Positions 26,515 through 34,514 of a stretch of DNA of 64,000 bases are shown here, in pieces (within the stretch, counting starts at the first letter, position 1; each line of letters opens with the position of its first letter). Made by a program: the position numbers and the translations under genes. This stretch comes from Bacillota bacterium (GTDB taxonomy: Bacteria; Bacillota; Clostridia; Acetivibrionales; JANLFN01): positions 186,001 through 250,000 of the forward strand of contig JAEZTC010000016.1 of assembly GCA_023421675.1 (NCBI GenBank). The letters run 5' to 3'. Below the pieces are notes generated by a model. The model was not told the DNA's origin. It made no database searches and was given only the letters and a program-made list of their open reading frames with translations.

Positions 26515-27096
26515 TTGGAAATGTATAAGTATATAGTTACTGGACAGGATAAGATTTCACTTGCAGCAATAAAGCAGGTACTTTGCTCTCGCGGTCATAT
26601 ATTTCTTGGATATAGTCATGAAACTCAGAATATTTTAAGGCACATAAGACGTACGGGTCCTGATGTTGTAATAATTGAGGCTTATAATAATTTCTCTGAG
26701 CTTAGACCCTTACTTGAAATACTGGATGAAGAACTGCTTGCTGCATGTGTGTTGGTAGTAAGAGAAAAGACAGATGAAATAAGTGAGTTTCTTTGGAATG
26801 CCAGAAATACTGGGTTTATTACATTACCTATAAATGAGGAATCTGTTATGCAAATAATTGATATGTCATTCTTGAACTTCAGAAGGACGCTGGATTATGA
26901 AGAAAAGGTCAAAAAGTTGAATGATGCATTAGAAAGCAGAAAAATAGTAGAACGTGCTAAATGGGTACTTGTAGAAGATAATAGAATATCTGAGAATGAA
27001 GCCTATGAGCTTATACGCAAAAGAAGCAGGGATGGAAGGCTACCAATGCGTGAAATAGCACAAGCAATTTTAATGGTTAAGGGTATATCTGATTAA
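26515..27096 (+). CDS. ANTAR-domain RNA-binding antiterminator with degenerate receiver
   Basis: I place the start at TTG 26515, after GGGGGCGG, giving 193 residues (ATG 26521 is an alternative). The N-terminal ~120 residues resemble a receiver domain, but the phospho-acceptor position reads VVIIEAY with E55, and the usual lysine-proline pair reads LPI. A helical linker (LDYEEKVKKLNDALESRKIVERAK) leads into the ANTAR three-helix domain at the C-terminus (VEDNRISENEAYELIRKRSRDGRLPMREIAQAIL). ANTAR domains bind hairpin RNA and block terminators. Its neighbours and the flanking leaders suggest control of nitrogen genes. Confidence 0.85.
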   Translation: MEMYKYIVTGQDKISLAAIKQVLCSRGHIFLGYSHETQNILRHIRRTGPDVVIIEAYNNFSELRPLLEILDEELLAACVLVVREKTDEISEFLWNARNTGFITLPINEESVMQIIDMSFLNFRRTLDYEEKVKKLNDALESRKIVERAKWVLVEDNRISENEAYELIRKRSRDGRLPMREIAQAILMVKGISD

Positions 27097-27162
27097 AATA
27101 CAGGATTGGCATGATAATCCTGCAAAAAAATAATAAAAATATTATAAAATTGAATTAAATTA

Positions 27163-27191
27163 TTGACAAAATGACGGAAGCGTAGTACAAT
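27163..27191 (+). promoter_or_regulatory. Promoter of the amtB leader
   Basis: TTGACA at 27163-27168, a 17-base spacer and TACAAT at 27186-27191 form a near-perfect sigma-A promoter. There is no sigma-54 signature, so control probably acts after initiation. Confidence 0.8.
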
Positions 27192-27309
27192 AAATTCATA
27201 ATTTAAAATTTATGAATAACATGAAATTCCATGAATGAATTTTGTGTTTTCAAGGCTGAGACGCCAGAATCTATATTTATTTAAATATATAGGTTTTAGG
27301 CGTTTTTTT
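27192..27309 (+). ncRNA. amtB leader: dual hairpin plus terminator, ANTAR-type
   Basis: The leader begins with an 8-bp hairpin (ATTCATAA paired with TTTATGAAT, 27194-27217). P1 pairs AAATTC (27224-27229) with GAATTT (27237-27242) around CATGAAT. P2 pairs GGC (27254-27256) with GCC (27263-27265) around the hexaloop TGAGAC. The P2 3' arm starts the terminator: ACGCC-containing 5' arm at 27261 onward, GGCGT at 27299-27303, then seven Ts. The layout copies the leader before the radical SAM gene. G at loop position 4 is kept; position 1 is T rather than A. P2 is short, so folding should be tested. Confidence 0.62.
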
Positions 27310-27344
27310 ATTTTTTATTATAACTATTTAAGGAGGAGTTAAAA

Positions 27345-27413
27345 ATGAGGTGGGTTAAGGTTGACAAGGCAACTGAGCAAAATATTATAGGAAATGTGAG
27401 GGATGATTTATGA
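27345..27413 (+). CDS. 22-residue leader peptide coupled to amtB
   Basis: An ATG behind the very strong site AAGGAGGAG encodes 22 residues beginning MRWVKVDKATEQ. The stop TGA overlaps the ATG of amtB in an ATGA arrangement. No other good binding site serves amtB except internal GGAAATGTGAGGGATG within this ORF. The peptide therefore looks like a translational-coupling device. It lies after the terminator of the amtB leader. It is too short for family assignment; conservation has not been tested. Confidence 0.6.
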   Translation: MRWVKVDKATEQNIIGNVRDDL

Positions 27414-28753
27414 AAAAGAAGTTGGTTGTTTTTTTTACATGTATTTTTAGTTTACTTCTATTTTCAGTAACCGCTTTTGCAGAAGGAGATGCAAAGGTAG
27501 ATACTGGAGACTCTGCATTTATATTTGTTTCAACAGTTTTAGTCTTTATTATGACACCAGGGTTAGCTTTATTCTATGGTGGTATGGTCAGAAAAAAGAA
27601 TGTTCTTGGAACCATGATGCATTCATTTGTAATAATGGGATTGATATCAATACAGTGGGTAGTAATAGGTTATACACTTGCATTTGGTCCTGATACAGGA
27701 AGCGGACTTTTAGGTAACTTCAGTTTCCTTGGTTTTAGCGGTGTAGGAGGCGATCCTTCTGTATATGCTGGCACAATACCACATTCATTGTTTGCTTTGT
27801 TCCAGATGATGTTTGCAATTATTACACCGGCACTTATTACAGGTGCATTTGCTGAAAGAATAAAATTCCCGGCATTTCTTGCATTTATACTCTTGTGGTC
27901 AACATTTATATATGACCCGCTTGCACATTGGGTTTGGGGATCTGGCGGATGGTTAGGAAAACTTGGAGCACTTGATTTCGCAGGTGGTACTGTAGTCCAT
28001 ATCAGTTCCGGTATATCGGGCTTGATAGCTTGTATTATGATTGGTAAACGAAAAGGCCATGGTAAAGTGGCGATGACTCCGCATAATATTCCGTTCGTAT
28101 TAATTGGCGCAGCCCTGTTGTGGTTTGGATGGTTCGGATTCAATGCAGGCAGCGGACTTGGAATTAGTGGTATTAGCATGAACGCATTTGCAACAACTAA
28201 TACAGCAGCAGCAGCAGCATTGCTTTCGTGGGTAATCATCGAATGGCTGCATCATGGCAAACCTACTTTACTTGGAGCGGCGACAGGAGCAGTTGTAGGT
28301 CTCGTAGCGATTACCCCTGCTGCAGGTTTTGTAGGTATATTACCTTCAATAATTATTGGCTTATTAGTAAGTCCATTATGCTACTTTGGTGTAAGCGTTG
28401 TTAAAGCAAAACTTGGTTATGATGATGCACTTGATGCTTTTGGTTGCCATGGGATAGGTGGTATATGGGGAGCTCTTGCAACCGGTCTTTTTGCAGATCA
28501 CAAGATCAATCCTTTAGTACAGCACGATGGTTTATTACTTGGAGGAGGAGCATCACAATTGCTGATTCAGGCACTTGCAGTCGGAGTAACTATAGTTCTG
28601 GCAGGTGTAGGCACATTTGTAATACTCAAGGTTATATCACTGTTTACAAAACTGCGTGTAACAGAAAAAGAAGAAGATGATGGACTTGATATTTCACAGC
28701 ATGGTGAAGACGCATATCCGGATTTTTCAGTAGAAGCGAATGTAACTCTTTAA
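27410..28753 (+). CDS. amtB: Ammonium transporter AmtB
   Basis: This 447-residue protein has a cleavable-type signal sequence ending near AFA (residue 24) and eleven expected membrane helices. Family motifs include DTGDSAFIFVSTVLVFIMTPGLALFYGG, WGSGGWLG, DFAGGTVVHISSG and FGCHGIGGIWG, the last supplying a pore histidine. It conducts ammonium across the cytoplasmic membrane under nitrogen limitation. It overlaps the 22-residue leader peptide and is followed after 26 bases by a P-II gene, the classical amtB-glnK pair. Expression probably depends on antitermination at the leader. Confidence 0.96.
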   Translation: MKKKLVVFFTCIFSLLLFSVTAFAEGDAKVDTGDSAFIFVSTVLVFIMTPGLALFYGGMVRKKNVLGTMMHSFVIMGLISIQWVVIGYTLAFGPDTGSGLLGNFSFLGFSGVGGDPSVYAGTIPHSLFALFQMMFAIITPALITGAFAERIKFPAFLAFILLWSTFIYDPLAHWVWGSGGWLGKLGALDFAGGTVVHISSGISGLIACIMIGKRKGHGKVAMTPHNIPFVLIGAALLWFGWFGFNAGSGLGISGISMNAFATTNTAAAAALLSWVIIEWLHHGKPTLLGAATGAVVGLVAITPAAGFVGILPSIIIGLLVSPLCYFGVSVVKAKLGYDDALDAFGCHGIGGIWGALATGLFADHKINPLVQHDGLLLGGGASQLLIQALAVGVTIVLAGVGTFVILKVISLFTKLRVTEKEEDDGLDISQHGEDAYPDFSVEANVTL

Positions 28754-28779
28754 AAGTTTGAAAGAAAGGTGAGGCTATA

Positions 28780-29118
28780 ATGAAAAAGATAGAAGCTATT
28801 ATTAGGCCTGGAAAATTGGAAGAAGTAAAAGAAGCCTTAAATAAAATTAATATAAATGGAATAACTATAAGCCAGGTCATGGGTTGCGGGTTACAAAAGG
28901 GAAGAAAAGAATATTACAGAGGTACTGAGGTTACACTTAATCTTCTTCCAAAAGTGAAGGTTGAAATTGTTACCGGCGACAGTAATGTGGAGGAAGTGGT
29001 AAAAATCATTTCTGATATATCCAGGACAGGGGAAGTCGGTGATGGTAAGATATTTGTCTATAACATTGAAGATGTAATACGCATCAGAACCGGAGAAAAA
29101 GGGGATAAAGCGATATAA
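28780..29118 (+). CDS. glnK: P-II nitrogen regulatory protein (GlnK-type)
   Basis: This 112-residue P-II protein has a recognisable T-loop (GRKEYYRGTEVTLNLLPKVKVEIV) and the C-terminal signature TGEVGDGKIFVYNIEDVIRIRTGE. The residue equivalent to the uridylylated Tyr51 of enteric P-II is Val51, while Tyr46 is kept. Control by uridylylation is therefore unlikely; binding of ATP/ADP and 2-oxoglutarate would drive regulation. It probably blocks AmtB when nitrogen is ample. AAAGGTGAGG precedes the ATG. Confidence 0.95.
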   Translation: MKKIEAIIRPGKLEEVKEALNKININGITISQVMGCGLQKGRKEYYRGTEVTLNLLPKVKVEIVTGDSNVEEVVKIISDISRTGEVGDGKIFVYNIEDVIRIRTGEKGDKAI

Positions 29119-29128
29119 GTATCCAATA

Positions 29129-29169
29129 GTCTAGCGGATAAATCACTTTTAAGGATTTATCCGCTAGAC
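29129..29169 (+). repeat. 16-bp perfect inverted repeat after glnK
   Basis: GTCTAGCGGATAAATC at 29129-29144 pairs perfectly with 29154-29169 around a nine-base loop. There is no T tract, so it is not a standard intrinsic terminator. It could stabilise the amtB-glnK mRNA 3' end or slow polymerase. Confidence 0.8.
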
Positions 29170-29200
29170 AGATTATTAATTTATGAAAGGGGAGAATTAT

Positions 29201-29974
29201 ATGGAATATTATATACCTGTAGAAATCCAATCACTTCTGAGCTCATATGTTAACCTGTTAAAATGTGAATTTGGAGATGCTTTGGTTGGAGTATATATTT
29301 ATGGATCTGTAGTTACAGGCTATTTTAAAAAGGAATACAGTGACATTGATTTTATGACCGTAATTAGCAGGAATTTGAATTCCAGTGATGTAGATATAAT
29401 TCAAACCATACATCGTAAATTAAATAAATCAAATGTTTATGGATATTTGCTGGAAGGTGAATATGTAAATTCTAATGATATAAAAGATGGAATCCCGAAT
29501 GGACAGTATCCATACTTTGCATTTGGGGAATTTCAAGGTTATGTAAATCTTAAAAGTTTCGCATGGTTTCAATTAAGAGAACGTGGAATTGCCTATTATG
29601 GAGATGACTTCTGTGATCTAGCTGGAAGTATCAGCTGGGATGAGGTTAGGGCGGAATTGCTTGACCGACTGAATAATTATTGGCCAGAGAAGATAAATTG
29701 GAAAGTATTATTTTTTGATAGGTGGCAGGCCTTAATCGTGCTATCAGTGTGCAGAGTTTATTATGCTCTTGAAAAGAAGTCTACTATTTCTAAGGACGGC
29801 GGCGGAGAATATGCGTTAACAAAATTGGACAGTGAGTGGAACCCAATAATTCGTGAAGCTCTACGTATACAAAATAAATCAAAAAATTCTTATTACAAGT
29901 CAAAACTAAAAAGATTTTTTGATACAAGAAAATTCGTCAGGTATGTTTCGGGAATTTGCAGTGCCCAGTTTTAA
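29201..29974 (+). CDS. Aminoglycoside adenylyltransferase-like nucleotidyltransferase
   Basis: From the ATG at 29201, which has GGGGAG seven bases upstream, the protein is 257 residues. It has the minimal nucleotidyltransferase motif GSVVTGYFKKEYSDIDF (GSxxxG then DxD) near residues 36-52. A C-terminal helical AadA/DUF4111-like domain follows (FFDRWQALIVLSVCRVYYALEKKS). The family includes streptomycin/spectinomycin adenylyltransferases, but many members are not resistance enzymes, so no substrate is assigned. It interrupts a nitrogen gene block, between glnK and glutamine synthetase. Confidence 0.75.
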   Translation: MEYYIPVEIQSLLSSYVNLLKCEFGDALVGVYIYGSVVTGYFKKEYSDIDFMTVISRNLNSSDVDIIQTIHRKLNKSNVYGYLLEGEYVNSNDIKDGIPNGQYPYFAFGEFQGYVNLKSFAWFQLRERGIAYYGDDFCDLAGSISWDEVRAELLDRLNNYWPEKINWKVLFFDRWQALIVLSVCRVYYALEKKSTISKDGGGEYALTKLDSEWNPIIREALRIQNKSKNSYYKSKLKRFFDTRKFVRYVSGICSAQF

Positions 29975-29984
29975 ATAGCCTGAT

Positions 29985-30022
29985 AGCCTTTTGGAGTAAC
30001 ATAATAATCCAGGGCTTTTATT
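29985..30022 (+). terminator. Terminator or attenuator before glutamine synthetase III
   Basis: An AGCC/GGCT outer stem and TGGA/TCCA inner stem enclose an AT-rich loop and are followed by TTTATTTT. Only 42 bases separate it from the glutamine synthetase start, with no clear promoter in between. Confidence 0.6.
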
Positions 30023-30064
30023 TTATAAGTACAAAGCATTGTGCTAAATAAAGGGGGAAGAAAG

Positions 30065-32161
30065 ATGTCAAATTTAAGTGAAGTTTTTGGTTCAAATGTA
30101 TTTAATGATAGCGTCATGAAAGAACGTCTTCCAAAAGACATTTATAAAACACTAAAAAGAACTATTGATGAAGGGCTTGCTTTGGATCCAGCAATTGCTG
30201 ATGTGGTTGCAAGCACTATGAAAGACTGGGCGACTGAAAAAGGTGCAACGCATTTTACTCATTGGTTTCAGCCTTTAACAGGTATTACTGCAGAAAAGCA
30301 TGATTCATTTATCAGCTCTTGCGGTAATGGAAAAGTAATTCCGGAACTTTCGGGTAAAGAACTGATCAAAGGAGAACCGGATGCATCATCTTTTCCATCA
30401 GGCGGTATAAGAGCAACTTACATGGCAAGAGGATATACCGCATGGGATTGTACATCCCCTGCATTTATAAAGGATGATATTCTTTGCATACCCACAGCTT
30501 TTGTCTCTTACACAGGGGAGGCACTAGACAAGAAAACTCCTTTGCTGCGTTCAATGGATGCTCTATCCAAACAGGCAATAAGAGTATTAAAATTATTCGG
30601 AAATACAACAGCATCAAAAGTTGTGTCCACTGTTGGACCTGAGCAGGAATACTTTCTAATAGACAAAAAAATGTATGATAAGCGAAAAGATCTTATATTA
30701 ACGGGCAGGACCTTGTTTGGATCTAAACCTGCTAAAGGGCAGGAACTGGAAGACCACTATTTTGGTCAAATAAAAGAAAGAATTTCTGCCTTTATGAAGG
30801 AATTGAATAAAGAACTTTGGAAGCTTGGTATACTTGCAAAGACTCAGCATAATGAAGTTTCACCTGCGCAGCACGAGTTGGCTCCGATTTTTTGTACAAC
30901 AAATATTGCAACAGATCATAATCAAATTACAATGGAACTTATGCAGAAAGTTGCATTACGCCATGGTTTGGTGTGCTTGCTCCATGAAAAGCCATTTGCA
31001 GGTGTAAACGGCTCAGGAAAACATAATAACTGGTCAATGAGTACTAATGATGGATTTAACTTACTTGATCCTGGAATAAACCCACATGAAAACAAGCAGT
31101 TTTTGCTTTTCCTTTGTGCTGTAATAAAAGCAGTTGATGAGTATGCGGATCTTTTAAGGGTTTCTGCTGCAAATCCTGGAAATGACCATAGACTAGGTGC
31201 TAATGAAGCACCACCAGCGATTATATCAATTTTCCTTGGGGAGCAATTGGCAGATATTCTTATGCAAATTGAAAATGGTGGTGCATGCAGCTCAAAACAG
31301 GGTGGATTTATGAATCTTGGTGCTTCTACGTTGCCTAATTTAATAAAGGACAATACAGATAGAAACAGAACATCACCATTTGCATTCACAGGCAATAAAT
31401 TCGAATTCAGAATGGTTGGTTCTTCAGCTTCTATTGCAGCAGCTAACTTTACACTCAATACGATTGTTTCAGAAGTGCTTTGTGAACTTGCCGATGCACT
31501 GGAAAAGTCTCAAAACATAAATGATACTATAGATGATTGTATTCAAAGCATCATTAAAAAACATAAAAAAATTGTATACAACGGCAATGGCTATTCGGAT
31601 GAATGGGTTGATGAAGCAGAAAAAAGAGGGCTTCCTAATATTAAATCAACAGTTGAAGCCACCAGAGCTCTTTTAGCTGAGAAGAATATTATAGTTATGG
31701 AAAAACATGGCGTGCTTAGCAAGGCGGAGATGGAGTCAAGGTGCGAGATAATGCTCGAAACATATATTAAAACTATTAATATTGAAGCACTAACAATGAT
31801 TGAAATAGCTAGCCGTCAAATATTACCTTCAGCTATTAAATTTGCATCGGAGATAGCGTCCTCGATAAATGGAATTAAAGCTACAGGGCTGACATATACA
31901 GGTTCTGCACCCGGTATATTATTAACCGAAACTTTACAAACAATAGATTCATTTGAAAACAACATTAAAAAGCTTAAATCAAGGTTGGATGAAATTCCTG
32001 AAACAATCACGGGAGATTTATATAAGCTGGCTTGTTATTACAGAGATGAAATTTTTGGTCAGATGTCTTTTGTCCGCAAAGACGGTGATAAGCTGGAGAC
32101 TCTTGTTGATGCACAAATATGGCCTCTGCCTACGTACGCAGATATGCTGTTTAATGTATAA
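30065..32161 (+). CDS. glnN: Glutamine synthetase type III
   Basis: The ATG at 30065 follows AAAGGGGGAAG and gives 698 residues, the size of GSIII and much larger than GSI. Family segments include FPSGGIRATYMARGYTAWD near residue 110, VGPEQEYFLID near 188, NEVSPAQHELAP near 260 and the GSIII signature NDHRLGANEAPPAIISIFLG near 375. It assimilates ammonium with ATP and glutamate as a dodecamer in other bacteria. It follows the amtB-glnK block, consistent with nitrogen control. Confidence 0.97.
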   Translation: MSNLSEVFGSNVFNDSVMKERLPKDIYKTLKRTIDEGLALDPAIADVVASTMKDWATEKGATHFTHWFQPLTGITAEKHDSFISSCGNGKVIPELSGKELIKGEPDASSFPSGGIRATYMARGYTAWDCTSPAFIKDDILCIPTAFVSYTGEALDKKTPLLRSMDALSKQAIRVLKLFGNTTASKVVSTVGPEQEYFLIDKKMYDKRKDLILTGRTLFGSKPAKGQELEDHYFGQIKERISAFMKELNKELWKLGILAKTQHNEVSPAQHELAPIFCTTNIATDHNQITMELMQKVALRHGLVCLLHEKPFAGVNGSGKHNNWSMSTNDGFNLLDPGINPHENKQFLLFLCAVIKAVDEYADLLRVSAANPGNDHRLGANEAPPAIISIFLGEQLADILMQIENGGACSSKQGGFMNLGASTLPNLIKDNTDRNRTSPFAFTGNKFEFRMVGSSASIAAANFTLNTIVSEVLCELADALEKSQNINDTIDDCIQSIIKKHKKIVYNGNGYSDEWVDEAEKRGLPNIKSTVEATRALLAEKNIIVMEKHGVLSKAEMESRCEIMLETYIKTINIEALTMIEIASRQILPSAIKFASEIASSINGIKATGLTYTGSAPGILLTETLQTIDSFENNIKKLKSRLDEIPETITGDLYKLACYYRDEIFGQMSFVRKDGDKLETLVDAQIWPLPTYADMLFNV

Positions 32162-32194
32162 CATAAATTGGCACAATTGAAATAAGTTTAATTT

Positions 32195-32305
32195 CCTCAT
32201 CCTGTAGGCTAACAGAACATGGAGTTCATTCCAGTGAAGGAATACTCGTTTTGAACGCCTATCAGCCGCCTTTTCGTACTCCTCGCGGCAGGATGAGGTT
32301 TTTTT
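32195..32305 (+). ncRNA. Structured RNA element ending in a terminator, upstream of nadE
   Basis: An outer 10-bp stem CCTCATCCTG (32195-32204) / CAGGATGAGG (32289-32298) runs straight into seven Ts. Inside are arm B (TAGGC 32205-32209 with GCCTA 32257-32261) and arm C (GCCGC 32265-32269 with GCGGC 32285-32289). Arm B contains ATTCC-AGTGAA-GGAAT, a hexaloop with A1 and G4. The three-way-junction layout is far more elaborate than a normal terminator. It could be the 3' end of glnN, a riboswitch or ANTAR-type leader of nadE, or a small RNA. I do not recognise a known class. Confidence 0.65.
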
Positions 32306-32401
32306 ATGTAAAGCAAATATAACTTTCTTTTTATCATATATTAATATTTTACGTCAAATATGGTAGACTTATATAAAAACGGAAATAAATAAGGTGATAC
32401 T

Positions 32402-34324
32402 ATGAATAATGGCTTTGTTCGTGTTGCGGCTGCGGTACCTTCATTAAAGGTTGCTGACTGTGAATATAACTGCAATAAGATAATTGAAATTATAAAAAAG
32501 GCTTTGCAAAATAAAGTCCAATATATTGTCTTTCCCGAGCTTTGTATAACAGCTTATACCTGCGGTGACCTGTTTCACCAGGAAACATTACTCAAAGGAG
32601 CGGAGGAAGGTCTTAAAAGGATTATAAAAGAAACATCACATAGCAGTATGGTGGTTATGGTAGGTATGCCAGTTGTCCTAGATAATCAGATTTTTAATTG
32701 TGCGGTAGTTATACAGTCGGGTATTATCCTGGGAGTAGTTCCAAAAACCTTTATCCCTGGTTATAGTGAATTCTATGAAGAAAGATGGTTTGCCGGAGGC
32801 GCTAATAAGATAAGTGATAAAATAACACTTTGCGGGCAGAATGTACCTTTTGGCACCGATATACTTTTCGAGGCAAAAGAAGATTCAAAACAGGTATTTG
32901 GAATAGAAATATGTGAGGATTTATGGGTCCCGATACCTCCAAGCAGTTATCAGGCTTTGGCAGGTGCACTGCTGCTTTTTAATCTTTCCGCAAGCAATGA
33001 GGTGGTCGGTAAAAATGAATACAGAAAGTGCCTTGTAAGCCAGCAGTCTGCAAGGTGTTTTGCAGGTTATGTTTATACATCCTCTGGCATAGATGAATCA
33101 ACTACCGATGTGGTTTTCAGCGGTCATGCTGTAATTGCCGATTATGGGAATGTGATTGCAGAATCTGAAAGGTTTACATATGAAGATCAGCTTATTATTT
33201 CTGAAATTGATGCAGGAAAGCTTATAAACGACAGGATAAAAAATACAAGCCTAATGGACCTGCCTCTTGAAAAGAAGTTTAGAAGAGTTGTATATTCACT
33301 TGAGGATATTGAAATAACCAGCTTAAGCCGTGAAATAAATACTCACCCATTCGTACCATCAAATCCTGAATTAAGGGATATAAGGTGCAGTGAGATTTTT
33401 TCAATCCAAACATCAGGTCTGGGTAAAAGAATTAAACATACAGGGCTTAAACATGCAGTAATAGGAATTTCCGGAGGGCTTGATTCAACACTTGCTCTTT
33501 TGGTTACACTGAAAACTTTTGATAAACTTGGTCTTCCAAGGGAAAATATACAAGCAATAACAATGCCGGGTTTCGGGACTACCAATGAAACCTACAGTAA
33601 TGCAGTTGAACTTATTAAGCTAACGGGAGCAAGCTTTAGAGAAATCAATATTAAAGAAGCCTGTTTGCAGCATTTCAGCGATATAGGCCATGATCCTTCA
33701 ATACATGATGTTACTTATGAAAATGTACAGGCGAGGGAAAGAACACAAATACTTATGGATATTGCCAATAAAACAGGCGGACTTGTTATTGGGACGGGGG
33801 ATTTGTCTGAACTTGCAATGGGCTGGAGTACTTACAATGGTGACCACATGTCCATGTATGCTGTCAATTGCGGCGTTCCTAAGACTTTGGTCAAATACCT
33901 TGTTCAGTGGGCTGCTGATAATGTTATGGAAAAGGGTACAAAGGAAGTGTTATATAGGATACTTGAAACACCTATAAGCCCCGAGCTTCTTCCTCCCGAC
34001 CCAAATGGTGCTATTAATCAGAAGACTGAAGATATTATCGGGCCTTATGAACTGCATGATTTTTATCTTTATTATGCTGTAAGGTGCGGAGCACGGCCAG
34101 GAAAGATTATGTTCCTTGCACAGCAGGCGTTTAAAGACAGTTATGATATGGAAACAATAAAAAAATGGCTTAAGGTATTTTATAAGAGGTTTTTTAGTCA
34201 GCAATTTAAAAGGTCGTGTCTACCTGATGGACCTAAGGTTGGAACCGTAAGCCTTTCACCGAGAGGAGATTGGAGAATGCCTAGTGATGCTCAGGTGGAT
34301 TTATGGCTAAAGGAGCTTGAGTAA
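32402..34324 (+). CDS. nadE: Glutamine-dependent NAD+ synthetase
   Basis: This 640-residue fusion has an N-terminal nitrilase-type glutaminase domain (E in VFPELCITAYTCGDLF near 50, K in VPKTFIPGYSEFYE near 118, C in GIEICEDLWVP near 174). The C-terminal NAD synthetase domain has the PP-loop GISGGLDSTLALL near 357. It amidates nicotinic acid adenine dinucleotide using ammonia from glutamine. It lies 97 bases after the structured RNA element. The glutamine requirement ties it to the preceding glutamine synthetase. Confidence 0.96.
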   Translation: MNNGFVRVAAAVPSLKVADCEYNCNKIIEIIKKALQNKVQYIVFPELCITAYTCGDLFHQETLLKGAEEGLKRIIKETSHSSMVVMVGMPVVLDNQIFNCAVVIQSGIILGVVPKTFIPGYSEFYEERWFAGGANKISDKITLCGQNVPFGTDILFEAKEDSKQVFGIEICEDLWVPIPPSSYQALAGALLLFNLSASNEVVGKNEYRKCLVSQQSARCFAGYVYTSSGIDESTTDVVFSGHAVIADYGNVIAESERFTYEDQLIISEIDAGKLINDRIKNTSLMDLPLEKKFRRVVYSLEDIEITSLSREINTHPFVPSNPELRDIRCSEIFSIQTSGLGKRIKHTGLKHAVIGISGGLDSTLALLVTLKTFDKLGLPRENIQAITMPGFGTTNETYSNAVELIKLTGASFREINIKEACLQHFSDIGHDPSIHDVTYENVQARERTQILMDIANKTGGLVIGTGDLSELAMGWSTYNGDHMSMYAVNCGVPKTLVKYLVQWAADNVMEKGTKEVLYRILETPISPELLPPDPNGAINQKTEDIIGPYELHDFYLYYAVRCGARPGKIMFLAQQAFKDSYDMETIKKWLKVFYKRFFSQQFKRSCLPDGPKVGTVSLSPRGDWRMPSDAQVDLWLKELE

Positions 34325-34331
34325 CAGGTAA

Positions 34332-34514
34332 TTAAATAACCTTCCTGAGTTTCTCTTTTTCGGCTTCATAACCTGTGTTATGAATTTTAAGAGGTTTGTT
34401 CCTTTTCATACTTTTGCGGGTCGAAGAAACAAACCTTAAAAGCATTAAAGTTGTACATGACCCCAATATAAGACCTGATATAAAAACAGCTATCAAAATT
34501 AGTGTTGTGTACAT
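34332..34514 (-). CDS. Small single-helix membrane protein
   Basis: This 60-residue product has an N-terminal membrane helix (residues 3-27) followed by a basic cytoplasmic tail (SSTRKSMKRNKPLK). GGTGAT lies five bases upstream of the ATG, and the gene does not overlap another. It converges on nadE with a 7-base gap. The function is unknown. It could be spurious, but helix plus binding site favour a real gene. Confidence 0.55.
   Translation of the reverse strand: MYTTLILIAVFISGLILGSCTTLMLLRFVSSTRKSMKRNKPLKIHNTGYEAEKEKLRKVI

Noticed and set aside
29201..29974. Assignment as a specific antibiotic-resistance gene
   Set aside because: Only the nucleotidyltransferase motif and a general AadA-like fold are visible; substrate cannot be inferred.
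32195..32305. 6S RNA, SRP RNA or RNase P RNA for the structured element
   Set aside because: The expected conserved cores (SRP GGAAG tetraloop region, RNase P ACAGNRA motifs, 6S open bubble of usual length) are not present.
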